DNA of 25,115 nt, from positions 1-25,115 of the IMG/VR virus record IMGVR_UViG_3300007539_000190. One strand, 5' to 3'. Positions 9,501 through 15,836 of the stretch are shown in pieces. The notes under the pieces are model-generated. The model was not told where the DNA came from. It saw only the letters and a program-made list of their open reading frames with translations, and ran no database searches. Position numbers and translations under genes: made by a program. Every line of letters begins with the position of its first letter. Within the stretch, counting starts at the first letter, position 1. The stretch comes from a virus.

Positions 9501-12500
9501 AAATGAGGCAACTCTGCGTGTCTCTACTGCTGATAATGGTCGTGTTGGTATCAATGTAACCAATGCTGAACTAGACAGAGCACTGGTTGTTGATGGACTA
9601 TCTAGATTCACTGATGATGCTAGATTCCAACAGGATATTGAAGTTAATGGTGGCGGTGGTGCTAACACTGCTGAAGTTAGAACAGACATCACATCTGGTA
9701 TCTTCAACCTAGTAACTGATTCTACTTTTGCTGGTACTTTAAACCTTGCTAATTATGCTGGAACAGCAAATATTCTGAATACCAGTACAGATGATCAGTT
9801 CATCTATGTTGGCAATTCATCCCTGCACAGCAATATCTGGATTGGCAATACACCAGATACATCAACTAACATCTCGAAGATCACCATTGGTGGTGCATAC
9901 AACAACAACGAGTCTTTATCATTCACTCAGATTGATACTAAGTCTCTGAAGGTATCTGGTGACATGCAACTTGGCACCAGACGCGGACTGAATGACACCG
10001 TTAGGTTGACATCTACTGCAGGTGAAGTTGAATTCTTCTCTGGCAACTCTGCTACTGTTAAACTACAGTTTGCAACTAACGCATCTGAGATCAACATTGC
10101 AGGTCAGGGTGGTACAACTAAAATTAGAAACAACCTAGTTGTTGATTCTACTGCTAGATTTAACGCTGATATCACACTATGTGGTGGATTTGCATCGTAC
10201 TCCTTCACTGCTTTCAGAGCACAAATGGGTTCGGTTGCATTTGCACACAACACTGGCGATCTTGGCAACAACCTATTCAATGCTAATACGGACATCATCG
10301 ATGTTCTGAGAGTTCTAGAAACTGATCAGGTTTACAACGAAGTTGATACTGCTGGTACTGGTGATTGGGGTGGTTCTGTATTCCAGAACGAGGTCACCAC
10401 TATCGGTGGCACACCACTGATTGAACCTCAGGTTCTACCTGCTCTAACTGGTAGCGAATACTATCTACCAATTAAGAATCGTCCATATGATGCTCAAGGC
10501 AATCCATACTTCACTGAGAATGATATCCTACTGATTGATACTGATGATAGTGGCGGAATTAAGCATCCTGAATTCGTTCGTGTTGTAAGCACACCTAGAA
10601 TTAATGTTGCTCCATACTACATCATTGTTGAGAGAAAACCATTTGGTACATTCACTCAGATTAGAAGCGATCACAATGACAATACACCTATCTACAAGTG
10701 TAATGTTCAGTTTGATGCTACTTGGACTACCACATACATTGATGGCGCAGGAACTGAAGAAAATATCTATCTGTCTCAATTTGGTGGCAGCATTGACATC
10801 GGTGATTACATCATCGTTGATCGTGAGGATGGTACACCTGCAGGTGATGGTGTTGATGACCAGGGTGAAGTATTCAAGGTTAATACTCTTCTTGATCTAG
10901 TTGCTAAGAAACTCAAAATTGTTAATGGTTGTGACACAGATAATGAGGAAGTTGTATTTGAGGTAGATTCTACAACTGGTAAGATTGATTCTAAGGGTGA
11001 TGTTGAGATCAAGGGTGGACTACTGCTCAATGGATCTTGCACCACACCATTCCAGAACTCTACTACAAATAATAAACTAACCATTACAAATGGTGCAGAA
11101 AACCCTGTCACCACATTTGAAGTTGATACTTGCACAGGTGATACAAATATCGGTAATAATCACGGTACTGTATTCTTCCTAGCAGAACAGTTTGGTACAT
11201 CGCCTGCTGCATATACTGCTGATGTTGATGAGTGTGTTGTCTATAGATTTGATCCTCAGTCTGAACTATCTGATGGTCCTGTTACCACTCTGGATGGTGC
11301 TATTGTTGCAGCAGATACCAACATTAAGATTCAATCCAATCTAGATGCATTTATGGTTGGCGATCTGGTTGCTATCTATGTAACTGGATCTCAGATTGAA
11401 ATCATTCAAATCACAGATAATCCTTATGAACTGAATGGCGATCTGATTCTGCCAACTGGTTCAAATGCAGGATACCCCAGTGGTGGTAGAGGTGTTGAAG
11501 GTACAACTGCACAAGACTTTTCTGGTGGAACTCAGGTTGTCAAACTTGAGAAGTATGCTGAAACAACAACTCTTCTACATGATCTTCCTGGTACACAAAG
11601 TGAGCGTGCTGCTGCACGCAGAGCACGCACTCCTAACACCAGTGACATCAGACTAGAACTTACTCTGCGTAATGCTGATCTAATTTCTCCAAAACTAGAT
11701 TACTTCACGATGATGAGAATCGGCACCGAATTCTTCGTTGCTGATAGTGTTGATGGTTCTCTCGATATCTTCTATGCTATCAAACTACCTAAGCAGATTA
11801 GATACCCCAATACACTTGCAACTGAACCAGTCAAACTGTTCAATGGTGGTAAGACAAAGATCTATGATGATCTGACTGTATACAGTGGTGCCTTCAGAAT
11901 GTATGGTTCTGATGGTAAGACTCTGGTTCTTTCTATCGCTAACGATGACGGTCACGCTGGTGATGGTTCTATTGAAGATCCAACAACTGGAACTAATGGA
12001 CTAACACTCAAGGGTGGTGGTACATTCTACGGTGACCTCAGAGTTTATTATGATGATTGCCAGATGAATGGCATTTGCTCTACTGAAGAATCTTTCCGTG
12101 TTACTAACCGCGAAGGAAATCTTTCGATGGGTCAGACCTTCTATCAGAAGGGTGAGGTTCGTGAGGATGAGAGCGCATCTCAAGTCATGTTCCACATTGA
12201 TAACCTAGGATCTGCTGGTCAGGGTGGTACTGAGGGTGCTAAAGACTTTAGAATCTATCACAACAACGCTATCGATTCGTTCGGCATTGAGAAATACTGG
12301 ACAGGTAACGGTGGTAGAAGACAGACCTATGTTGCATTTGATCCTACAACTGGTATTGGTCAGCAGCAAGATAATGCACTACAAGTCAATAACAACTATC
12401 TAGTCAATGCTTCTTCTGGTAGCAACATGGTTCTCTATCTACCAGATAATGCACAGACAGGTGACATGATTAGATTCATTGAACTCAGTGGTAACCTGAC

Positions 12501-12759
12501 ATACAACACTAGCTTGATCATCAGAGCACTGAAGATTAATAACATTGCTACTCCAATTCAAGGTGATAGCACTGGATCTAGAGTTGGTGCTGGTTCTGGT
12601 CAAACACTGACCACCGCATGGGATTCTGGAGAACTGGTTATTCAGTCCAGAAACGCATCGTTCGGTCTTGTATATGCTGGCGCAACTGACATTGAAGGAT
12701 CTCCTAACGCAAGAACTATTCCACCATCACTGCGCGGTTGGTGGTTGATGGAACTCTGA
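598..12759 (+). CDS. Giant virion structural protein, fibre/baseplate type (4053 aa)
   Basis: Likely a structural component of the virion adhesion apparatus. Residues 38-85 (RPFKSIQRAF ... MPGNHYIDNRPG) resemble the start of pectin-lyase-type beta-helix domains. Residues 652-1477 hold one degenerate and five clear copies of a 129-130 residue repeat. Residues 1483-1662 hold five copies of an exact 36-residue Cys-led repeat, and a further related copy begins at Cys 1709. Roughly the last third has short beta-rich, Asn/Thr/Gly-rich units such as FEVDSTTGKID and DLTVYSGAFRMYG, typical of phage fibre rods. The final ~115 residues, ending in LRGWWLMEL, resemble C-termini of cyanophage fibre proteins. 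No signal peptide or membrane segment is seen. The start codon follows a weak GGAAAT site. Cyanophages commonly carry a very large gene of this kind, sometimes annotated VrlC, but I cannot confirm homology. The next gene starts 10 bp later with no terminator between them, suggesting co-transcription from the late promoter at 553. Confidence 0.85.
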   Translation: MALTRLDNLISSKTGKYLYVSPDDFNATDELNNRGNSPIRPFKSIQRAFLEVARYSYLPGPDNDRFDQFSIMLMPGNHYIDNRPGIQDTNGIDPFAFDQAMNLWTDKSNLDISDPNNVLYLFNNTEGGAILPRGSSLVGYDLRRTVVRPLYVPDPADRLEKRSAIFNVTGGCYFWQFTIKDGDLEPASPLYDKTDGIGKVYYQNGDWTAKAVPNFSHHKLTVFEYADKEELGLYYQKIAKAFSQYQPTIDDPGEFSDRIQETRIVGPLSDFRSIESIKLTDSSPAGTISVEVTSKVNHGYFKNQFVAIENNGLDDQLNGAFAIDSIDLVDQRKFTYKIPGTVAALGTGASLVSGTTYTAQNGLSANAIVKAEVDSVESASPYVFNCSIRSTWGICGIWANGLKATGFKSMVIAQYTGVSLQKDDRAFIRYDEYTNTWNQASLADAFATVPYHTKGDAYWKDDWRNFHVRASEDAFIQNVSIFAVGFADHFLMESGGDMSITNSNSNFGNTSLHAIGHKGFAFSQDKGGYVTDIIPPQVVDTTSGNIKRSAYYTLDIPATKNRNTATDQTKIYLGDDEGYDPSVRPAASIDGFRLGARSDEKLYVKLIPRTAGGSNIFEATLSPNGFKKFTASADILNPAGVTINHKNLDAADRIEDNKTFIAEEAYGYITNKYPYLLDKQGITIEKCRRDIGYLIDATVQDLRLGGNINTIQAAEAYYVGNSLSYITGELTETLEGYDYARDLAIAAMRNFSYLRTGASTTASSAIVDIGDTSGVVQGMVVADYDPSQFTDGKLNNGATRPASPVIPNDTYVKRVVSATEIELGQKATYSTKKLVADRNGDARNQILANKNFIAAEAVARMHLDFPGFSVPNGDQNCIDDVVDVLEAVAENTAYGGNEAVWDAAYLYETGAHIAGEEAESVRVFEYARDMAIQVMRNEDVFVFGTHGLTQQKDLTIIYEQPELVNDRNGDARDLILANKNLIANEAVERMLQKYPAFSIPGGNQNCIDDVVDLLEAVADNTAYGGNDKTWDAAYSYVTGAHVSGEELETLYVFDQAKIMAAQAMRNQRILITGSHGLTQTTDNTIIYEEPDSVTDRGGDARNVIVANKNLIANEAYARMLAANPGFTTPTGNPQDCIDDIADFIEEVSYNLAYGGNDRVWEMADLYVQGAHVAGEETETIECFNHARDMMVEAMRNQRILVVGSHGLTQTFDQSITYDLPDPVTDRGGDARDLILQNKAFIGAEAYDRMLAQNPGFTSPTGNPQDCIDDIMDFVEEVTYNTAYGGNDRTWDMANLYVQGAHVANEENQTNQCFEAARDLMVQIMRNESVLVMGSHGLTQVKDETITYNEPTPVNDKAADAKNLILANKQFIAEIAVGRMLTANTGFAVPGGTQNCTDDIMDVIEVVAHNLAYGGNDRTWDAANLYATGAHVINEELQTVQAFNHARDIMIEVMRNIDVTVGGYTTLTQVKDLTITVDTTNPTCQNEAAAITSLILLLTNTVTTPTTLYSVPRTFSQGSCEDVRSTITTLTTIVTNAVANNASLALVTRTVSVGSCEDTRSAINTLTQFVTDVIAGNTNLYNIVKTPSVGSCEDVRTTINTLFKIVEDAVSNPASLSSIDRTVSNGSCQNVASTITTLFKILTDTIQNPGFIDSVSRDPVPLGLEFGPSINANSTSTNAYLYFTLDTGVYSGTVPTVDETITQHTTYPECVDQASTIRQYFANISTIIQTGLGSVARNEPSQLTTELASRATVWTLNNNGANPHNLETGTAVRLVPRPRYDTVTNQYVDVDKRLIRLPNGFETNEKYYVIAPGRQTKPEDYSSVGAFDGSDQTKIMLASSKENAAAGIYIHSAEVEDINPDIEIDIYNFVLDDNYDLHQYSCVLDGVSNTNIRTDVPHIFDVPFANIEGHTVFFRENEGGALPLVGSAFASDPTVADGNGRILNNVFFFARYINEKVFTIHKTKGDAEAGVNPITFQPGTYDFSVFANKRESPMKFDPSYQNPGTAPAIYGKWYLQVENDNGTDQIIPRLREYADGIDKTNDSYFERVKDERDALDRIYRLRYVIPKYLQSVRDPINGFIIKTRTDETRKLVPQKLVLKPVTGTVTKARFFNPVQANEAIGYTKEDFINLSLNDEVAYDPYRKDLIGSTQYAKVIQTQNYVSMTIESGRYFTDATDGNDYLELTVINPEITNTALINETFTTIKVTAPQGGNFVADRTQSSDAVNRVEWFGNSSGYGYLHAITNVPGTSDWYMILKGVVGDLDYSDIENIRVAQGAAFSDLLADQDFGKSLYIKDLIAKGYPEYYYRQNGAPVYTVTPGDIVEDDAGIQYYIESVKDTGVIDDTFYIFDVEEIQRRIFGQQDGIYYLTAVRGNISPLPQGAGNLGNFRNLKFSQPISKLYPLNYKNDPLWYKQLDATLVDPPQTYSAADNYVHGLVRVNDFKGSMTKEAMVDLLNTPAFSNNSYTQVSSTVDNRLIAQKGNAASGSEDRTIPIAGDSTVVSDQKYYIELRRPSIARAGNHTFEYLGFGPGNYSTGLPARQEVVLTATQDFYAQSKKQDGGIVFYTGLNSNGDLYIGNRKIDAITGQEEFLESAQLVDSADDDETLGNLVTTFDTPVTFNEYITVNGGEAQDRRSTFNSPVLINVLGSVREHALTISSFVDPAIDDGSLDRSAWLRNTETEGDIVIARNKISAAIFQFNSRRDGQPYKIQTHIVGTSPSNMTPDQTGAFNAAQIVQYGSAGSPFAGDMLLKGESVGQSASLGWIYANFFTEVGNLNIYSLTFNNTNIVTLEWAGSLTNDLIGITDGSEIRISGMTDSQLDGTWQVIANGFNGGANTVQFAITSVKNSVQGDNPRLWADEVTANANVRLEFSNSNWKEFGVIGAEALRTWTASIGDYRLGVNTVARSDRDSYETNYTDANTEPRANLDVVGTAFISGKKVTDYGSHSIFAQRTLQDRTDALMVGGDAYNPANEATLRVSTADNGRVGINVTNAELDRALVVDGLSRFTDDARFQQDIEVNGGGGANTAEVRTDITSGIFNLVTDSTFAGTLNLANYAGTANILNTSTDDQFIYVGNSSLHSNIWIGNTPDTSTNISKITIGGAYNNNESLSFTQIDTKSLKVSGDMQLGTRRGLNDTVRLTSTAGEVEFFSGNSATVKLQFATNASEINIAGQGGTTKIRNNLVVDSTARFNADITLCGGFASYSFTAFRAQMGSVAFAHNTGDLGNNLFNANTDIIDVLRVLETDQVYNEVDTAGTGDWGGSVFQNEVTTIGGTPLIEPQVLPALTGSEYYLPIKNRPYDAQGNPYFTENDILLIDTDDSGGIKHPEFVRVVSTPRINVAPYYIIVERKPFGTFTQIRSDHNDNTPIYKCNVQFDATWTTTYIDGAGTEENIYLSQFGGSIDIGDYIIVDREDGTPAGDGVDDQGEVFKVNTLLDLVAKKLKIVNGCDTDNEEVVFEVDSTTGKIDSKGDVEIKGGLLLNGSCTTPFQNSTTNNKLTITNGAENPVTTFEVDTCTGDTNIGNNHGTVFFLAEQFGTSPAAYTADVDECVVYRFDPQSELSDGPVTTLDGAIVAADTNIKIQSNLDAFMVGDLVAIYVTGSQIEIIQITDNPYELNGDLILPTGSNAGYPSGGRGVEGTTAQDFSGGTQVVKLEKYAETTTLLHDLPGTQSERAAARRARTPNTSDIRLELTLRNADLISPKLDYFTMMRIGTEFFVADSVDGSLDIFYAIKLPKQIRYPNTLATEPVKLFNGGKTKIYDDLTVYSGAFRMYGSDGKTLVLSIANDDGHAGDGSIEDPTTGTNGLTLKGGGTFYGDLRVYYDDCQMNGICSTEESFRVTNREGNLSMGQTFYQKGEVREDESASQVMFHIDNLGSAGQGGTEGAKDFRIYHNNAIDSFGIEKYWTGNGGRRQTYVAFDPTTGIGQQQDNALQVNNNYLVNASSGSNMVLYLPDNAQTGDMIRFIELSGNLTYNTSLIIRALKINNIATPIQGDSTGSRVGAGSGQTLTTAWDSGELVIQSRNASFGLVYAGATDIEGSPNARTIPPSLRGWWLMEL
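3106..5027 (+). repeat. Five tandem ~129-residue repeats within the giant gene
   Basis: Copies begin at residues 837, 966, 1095, 1225 and 1355 (spacing 129, 129, 130, 130). Each runs D-R-x-G-D-A-R, NK-x-[FL]-I-x-x-E-A, a Pro/Gly turn, then QNCIDD or PQDCIDD, YGGND-x-x-W, GAHV-x-x-E-E, a helix ending in MRN, and SHGLTQ or a variant. A more diverged copy lies at residues 652 to about 760 (nt 2551 onward), recognisable from IEDNKTFIAEEA and YARDLAIAAMRN. Copies 3 and 4 are almost identical at DNA level around 3969-4018 and 4359-4408. Confidence 0.9.
5044..5583 (+). repeat. Five exact-period 36-residue (108-bp) Cys repeats
   Basis: The Cys codons fall at 5044, 5152, 5260, 5368 and 5476, exactly 108 bp apart. 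The unit is GSC-[EQ]-[DN]-x-x-[ST]-x-I-x-T-L followed by a predicted helix and a short beta segment such as TVSVGSC. A related single copy (PECVDQASTIRQYF) begins at Cys codon 5722. Confidence 0.88.
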
Positions 12760-12769
12760 TCTAAGAAAG

Positions 12770-14461
12770 ATGACAGTAAGATACGATTCACTAAAGACCA
12801 TGAGGGCTGCCAAAATTGGCACCATCATGCCCTGGGGAGGAGACGGGGGTACTGGATTCTTAGAGTCCAATATCCCTAAAGGTTGGATTACATGTACTGG
12901 ACAGACACTAAGAGCTGAAGATTATCCATTATTGGCGGCAGCACTTGGTGATGGATATGGTGGTACTATGACTGATAACGGTGGAAACTATATTGAGTTT
13001 CCATATGTTGGAACTGAAGCAACATTTAAATTACCACAGTTGTCTAATGGTGTGTTGATGGATCTCGAAAGATCATATCTAGATGATCCGACATATCAAA
13101 TGGGTCAAAGTGATCCTGCCAATGCTGCATATGACACAGAAGGAAATACACTTGGTGATCTAATTGTTGACTTCGGTGAGACTGTCTCTATTAACACAAC
13201 ATATCAGGCAACTGCTGATATTGATTTCAATCTCAACTTAGCTGGTAATTTATATTTTAAATTTGATAACATTACACTAACAGCACCAGATTTTCTTGAG
13301 ACAGTACACACCCTCAACAGAAAGCTAGGCATCAACCATATGCCATCTCATGGTCACAGTGATTCACTTGGGTCTGTAAACCCAAATGCTTCTGGACCTA
13401 TGACATTCAGAACTGATGCTGGCATTAATATGACTGGTGAAGCATCTACTGGTCTATGTAATCAAACTGAAGGTCCAAACACTTGTGAAAATGCAGACGC
13501 TGAACCAACATCTTGGCAACAGGGTGCTATGGTTTGTACATTCTATGGTGATGCATTCAAAGAGCACACACTTCCACGATGTGATTACTTTCAGGAATTT
13601 ATTAACGATAGTTCTGGAAAAAATTATTGGGGATTTGTCCCTGCTGGTGAAGATAACTGGACAACAACAGATAGAGAACAGTTGGGTGGTGGTACTGGTC
13701 AAGCATCTCAAACATATACACAAACAATTTTTGGCCGCGGCAATACTGATCAAATCATTGATACTGTACCAGTTGATACACACAAAACACCTGCTCACAC
13801 TGGATATTTTCCAAGACCAATGGAAACTAGATCCAGACCAAATTTCTTTGGATATAATACTGGATCTCCAATTAGAGCAGATGGTCTGGTCGATAACCCA
13901 GAGACAGCACCAGTATTCTCTGTGTCTGGTGTAACCCTAACTGCTGAAAGTTCTACGATCACATTACCAGCTGGCACAGATATTAGAAGACTGTATACAG
14001 TTGGTGGAGAGAGTTGGTATCAGTATGATAGGATCACTCCTTTAATGTATGTCACCACTGTTATACTTGACAACAAATATCACTACTTCCGTGAAGGAAC
14101 AATGGTTCAAGTTGTCGAAAATGTTGGTACAGAAGCAGCACCAATTTATCAAATCACATTGAATCTTCCTGCTAAAAATTCTGGAACAATTGATGTTGCA
14201 TTTAGACATGGATCCTGGCCAGGTTCTCTTAACACTGCCGCAGATGGTAAAGATCCAACGGAGCAAACATTTAGATCACACAACCACGGAAGTTTTGAAA
14301 TTTCTCAGACTATTGGATCGATGGCAAGTCCACCATCACACACAGCAAATGATGCAGATGGATCATCACTTTCGGCAGATAGTCTAGAAGATGCTCTAAA
14401 TATTACATGTGATACTACACAACCTAGTGTCACTATGACATTCATCATCAAAGCGTACTAA
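12770..14461 (+). CDS. Tail-collar domain fibre protein (563 aa)
   Basis: Residues 15-95 (KIGTIMPWGG, IPKGWITCTGQTL, DYPLLAAALGDGYGG, FKLPQL) match the phage tail collar domain seen in short tail fibres such as T4 gp12 and in many adhesins. Two His-x-His motifs, SHGHS at 193-197 and SHNHG at 503-507, resemble the metal-binding HxH sites at trimer axes of T4 gp12 and gp37. The protein ends TFIIKAY, close to the ends of the next two proteins. It starts 10 bp after the giant gene and overlaps the next start in a TAATG junction. There is only a weak AAGAAAG before the ATG. It is likely a receptor-contacting or short-fibre component of the tail tip. The exact T4 counterpart cannot be assigned. Confidence 0.82.
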   Translation: MTVRYDSLKTMRAAKIGTIMPWGGDGGTGFLESNIPKGWITCTGQTLRAEDYPLLAAALGDGYGGTMTDNGGNYIEFPYVGTEATFKLPQLSNGVLMDLERSYLDDPTYQMGQSDPANAAYDTEGNTLGDLIVDFGETVSINTTYQATADIDFNLNLAGNLYFKFDNITLTAPDFLETVHTLNRKLGINHMPSHGHSDSLGSVNPNASGPMTFRTDAGINMTGEASTGLCNQTEGPNTCENADAEPTSWQQGAMVCTFYGDAFKEHTLPRCDYFQEFINDSSGKNYWGFVPAGEDNWTTTDREQLGGGTGQASQTYTQTIFGRGNTDQIIDTVPVDTHKTPAHTGYFPRPMETRSRPNFFGYNTGSPIRADGLVDNPETAPVFSVSGVTLTAESSTITLPAGTDIRRLYTVGGESWYQYDRITPLMYVTTVILDNKYHYFREGTMVQVVENVGTEAAPIYQITLNLPAKNSGTIDVAFRHGSWPGSLNTAADGKDPTEQTFRSHNHGSFEISQTIGSMASPPSHTANDADGSSLSADSLEDALNITCDTTQPSVTMTFIIKAY

Positions 14462-15831
14462 TGCCTGCATTTTACTCAAAAGAAAGAGCTAAGTATGGTA
14501 ACCTCACGGGTCAAATTATTATTTGGCCTGTGCAATATGATGGCGACCCAACTGATGCTGTTAACGCAAGAAATTTGCCTGCTGGATATCTGAAATGTGA
14601 TGGAGCTCGATATTTTGCTGATGATTATCCTGCTCTAGCAGCAATTCTTGGAACTGGCGAAGCTTCCAAGTATGCTAGAAGAACAATTGATGGAGAACTG
14701 TTTGATACGGTAACTGACAACCAGTTTGTTGTTCCAGATCTTGGTTCTAAGTATCCAGAACCAACATCTGGTGCTAACGCTGGTGTTTATAATAACATCA
14801 GACTTCCCAACGCAGCTGGTAATGAAATTAGCAGATCTGGAATTGGTATTGAGGCAACATCTGCTATTGGTACAGATGTTAGAATCACATACTCTGGTTC
14901 TATAACTGTACCAAGTCAAGAGATTGCTATTAGAGGAAGACCTGGATGGAATTATGCTGGGGACACTCACTATACTGATAATGAAGGTGTAGAAGAAACA
15001 GCAATTCACCCACATGCACACTTCCATGGTGCTGTTAGAGCTAGAAACATGGGAGTTCTTGAGACGGATTCTGATAATCCATTGGCAGAAGGAAGAACTG
15101 GACTTCTAAATGCATCTACTATCGCTATTCAAGATTGGTTAGATGAAACTACAAATTCCAGTAATGAACCTGGAAGTGGTGCAGAACCTTGTCTGGCAAT
15201 TCATAAATGGAGTCCTGGCGATGGTGGCGGACCTACTTCTGTTAATGTTTCTGGATTCCAAGAGACCATTTACTGGGGTGGTTGTATTTTTGGAGCAAAT
15301 GAATCTACCTATACATATGGATGTATTACTAACAGTTCTTTTAGCGTTGATGGTGGTGCATTAGAGGGTGCTATCGATGGTGAGACAGCACAGTATAAAA
15401 ATACTTGGGGTTTATTTGGTGCTTGTTTGTATTCTGGAAACCCAACAGTTGCAACGAATACTATCGATGTTCCTGTAACATATGATCAAGGATACCCTGG
15501 AGTTCCAACTGATTTCAATGGTAATAGTCTTTATGATGTTCTTCCAATGCAATCTAATTTTGCAGTAAAAGAGGGAACTGCTACAACAGATGTTGAGAAT
15601 GTTTCTACAGATACAGTTGATTTAACAATTGCTGCTGGAACTGATCCTACAAGTCACAACCACAGAATTGATTTGGAAAGAGGTGATCACAATTATAAAG
15701 TTAAAACACAAGCAATTGTTGTTCCACCAGAAAATCTAGTAACAACAATGACTATCGGAGCAGACGCATCAGTATCTGTTGATTCTGCATGTGCTCCATT
15801 TATCGTTATGGAATACCTAATTAAGATCTAA
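14461..15831 (+). CDS. Tail-collar domain fibre protein (456 aa)
   Basis: Residues 16-97 (TGQIIIWPV, LPAGYLKCDG, DDYPALAAILG, FVVPDLGSKYP) match the tail collar domain. A His cluster HPHAHFH at 183-189 and SHNH at 398-401 are HxH motifs of the type that bind metal in T4 fibres. The C-terminus is PFIVMEYLIKI. It begins on the last base of the upstream stop codon (TAATG), so it is probably translationally coupled. No clear Shine-Dalgarno is seen. Its length, domain order and C-terminus suggest it is a paralogue of its two neighbours, diverged in the middle where receptor specificity would lie. Confidence 0.82.
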   Translation: MPAFYSKERAKYGNLTGQIIIWPVQYDGDPTDAVNARNLPAGYLKCDGARYFADDYPALAAILGTGEASKYARRTIDGELFDTVTDNQFVVPDLGSKYPEPTSGANAGVYNNIRLPNAAGNEISRSGIGIEATSAIGTDVRITYSGSITVPSQEIAIRGRPGWNYAGDTHYTDNEGVEETAIHPHAHFHGAVRARNMGVLETDSDNPLAEGRTGLLNASTIAIQDWLDETTNSSNEPGSGAEPCLAIHKWSPGDGGGPTSVNVSGFQETIYWGGCIFGANESTYTYGCITNSSFSVDGGALEGAIDGETAQYKNTWGLFGACLYSGNPTVATNTIDVPVTYDQGYPGVPTDFNGNSLYDVLPMQSNFAVKEGTATTDVENVSTDTVDLTIAAGTDPTSHNHRIDLERGDHNYKVKTQAIVVPPENLVTTMTIGADASVSVDSACAPFIVMEYLIKI

Positions 15832-15836
15832 TAGTA

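Noticed and set aside
1665-12195. Many frames of 60-145 codons on the opposite strand and in other frames within the giant gene
   Set aside because: They lie wholly inside a well-supported gene, lack ribosome sites and known motifs, and follow from its repetitive codon use (GAT/ATC, AAC/GTT).
12760-12769. Terminator or promoter between the giant gene and the first collar gene
   Set aside because: Only ten bases separate them and no hairpin or promoter box is seen. Co-transcription is simpler.
13437-13934. 165-codon frame inside the first collar-domain gene
   Set aside because: Out-of-frame shadow of a gene with clear domain evidence. Its translation is low in complexity and resembles no protein I know.
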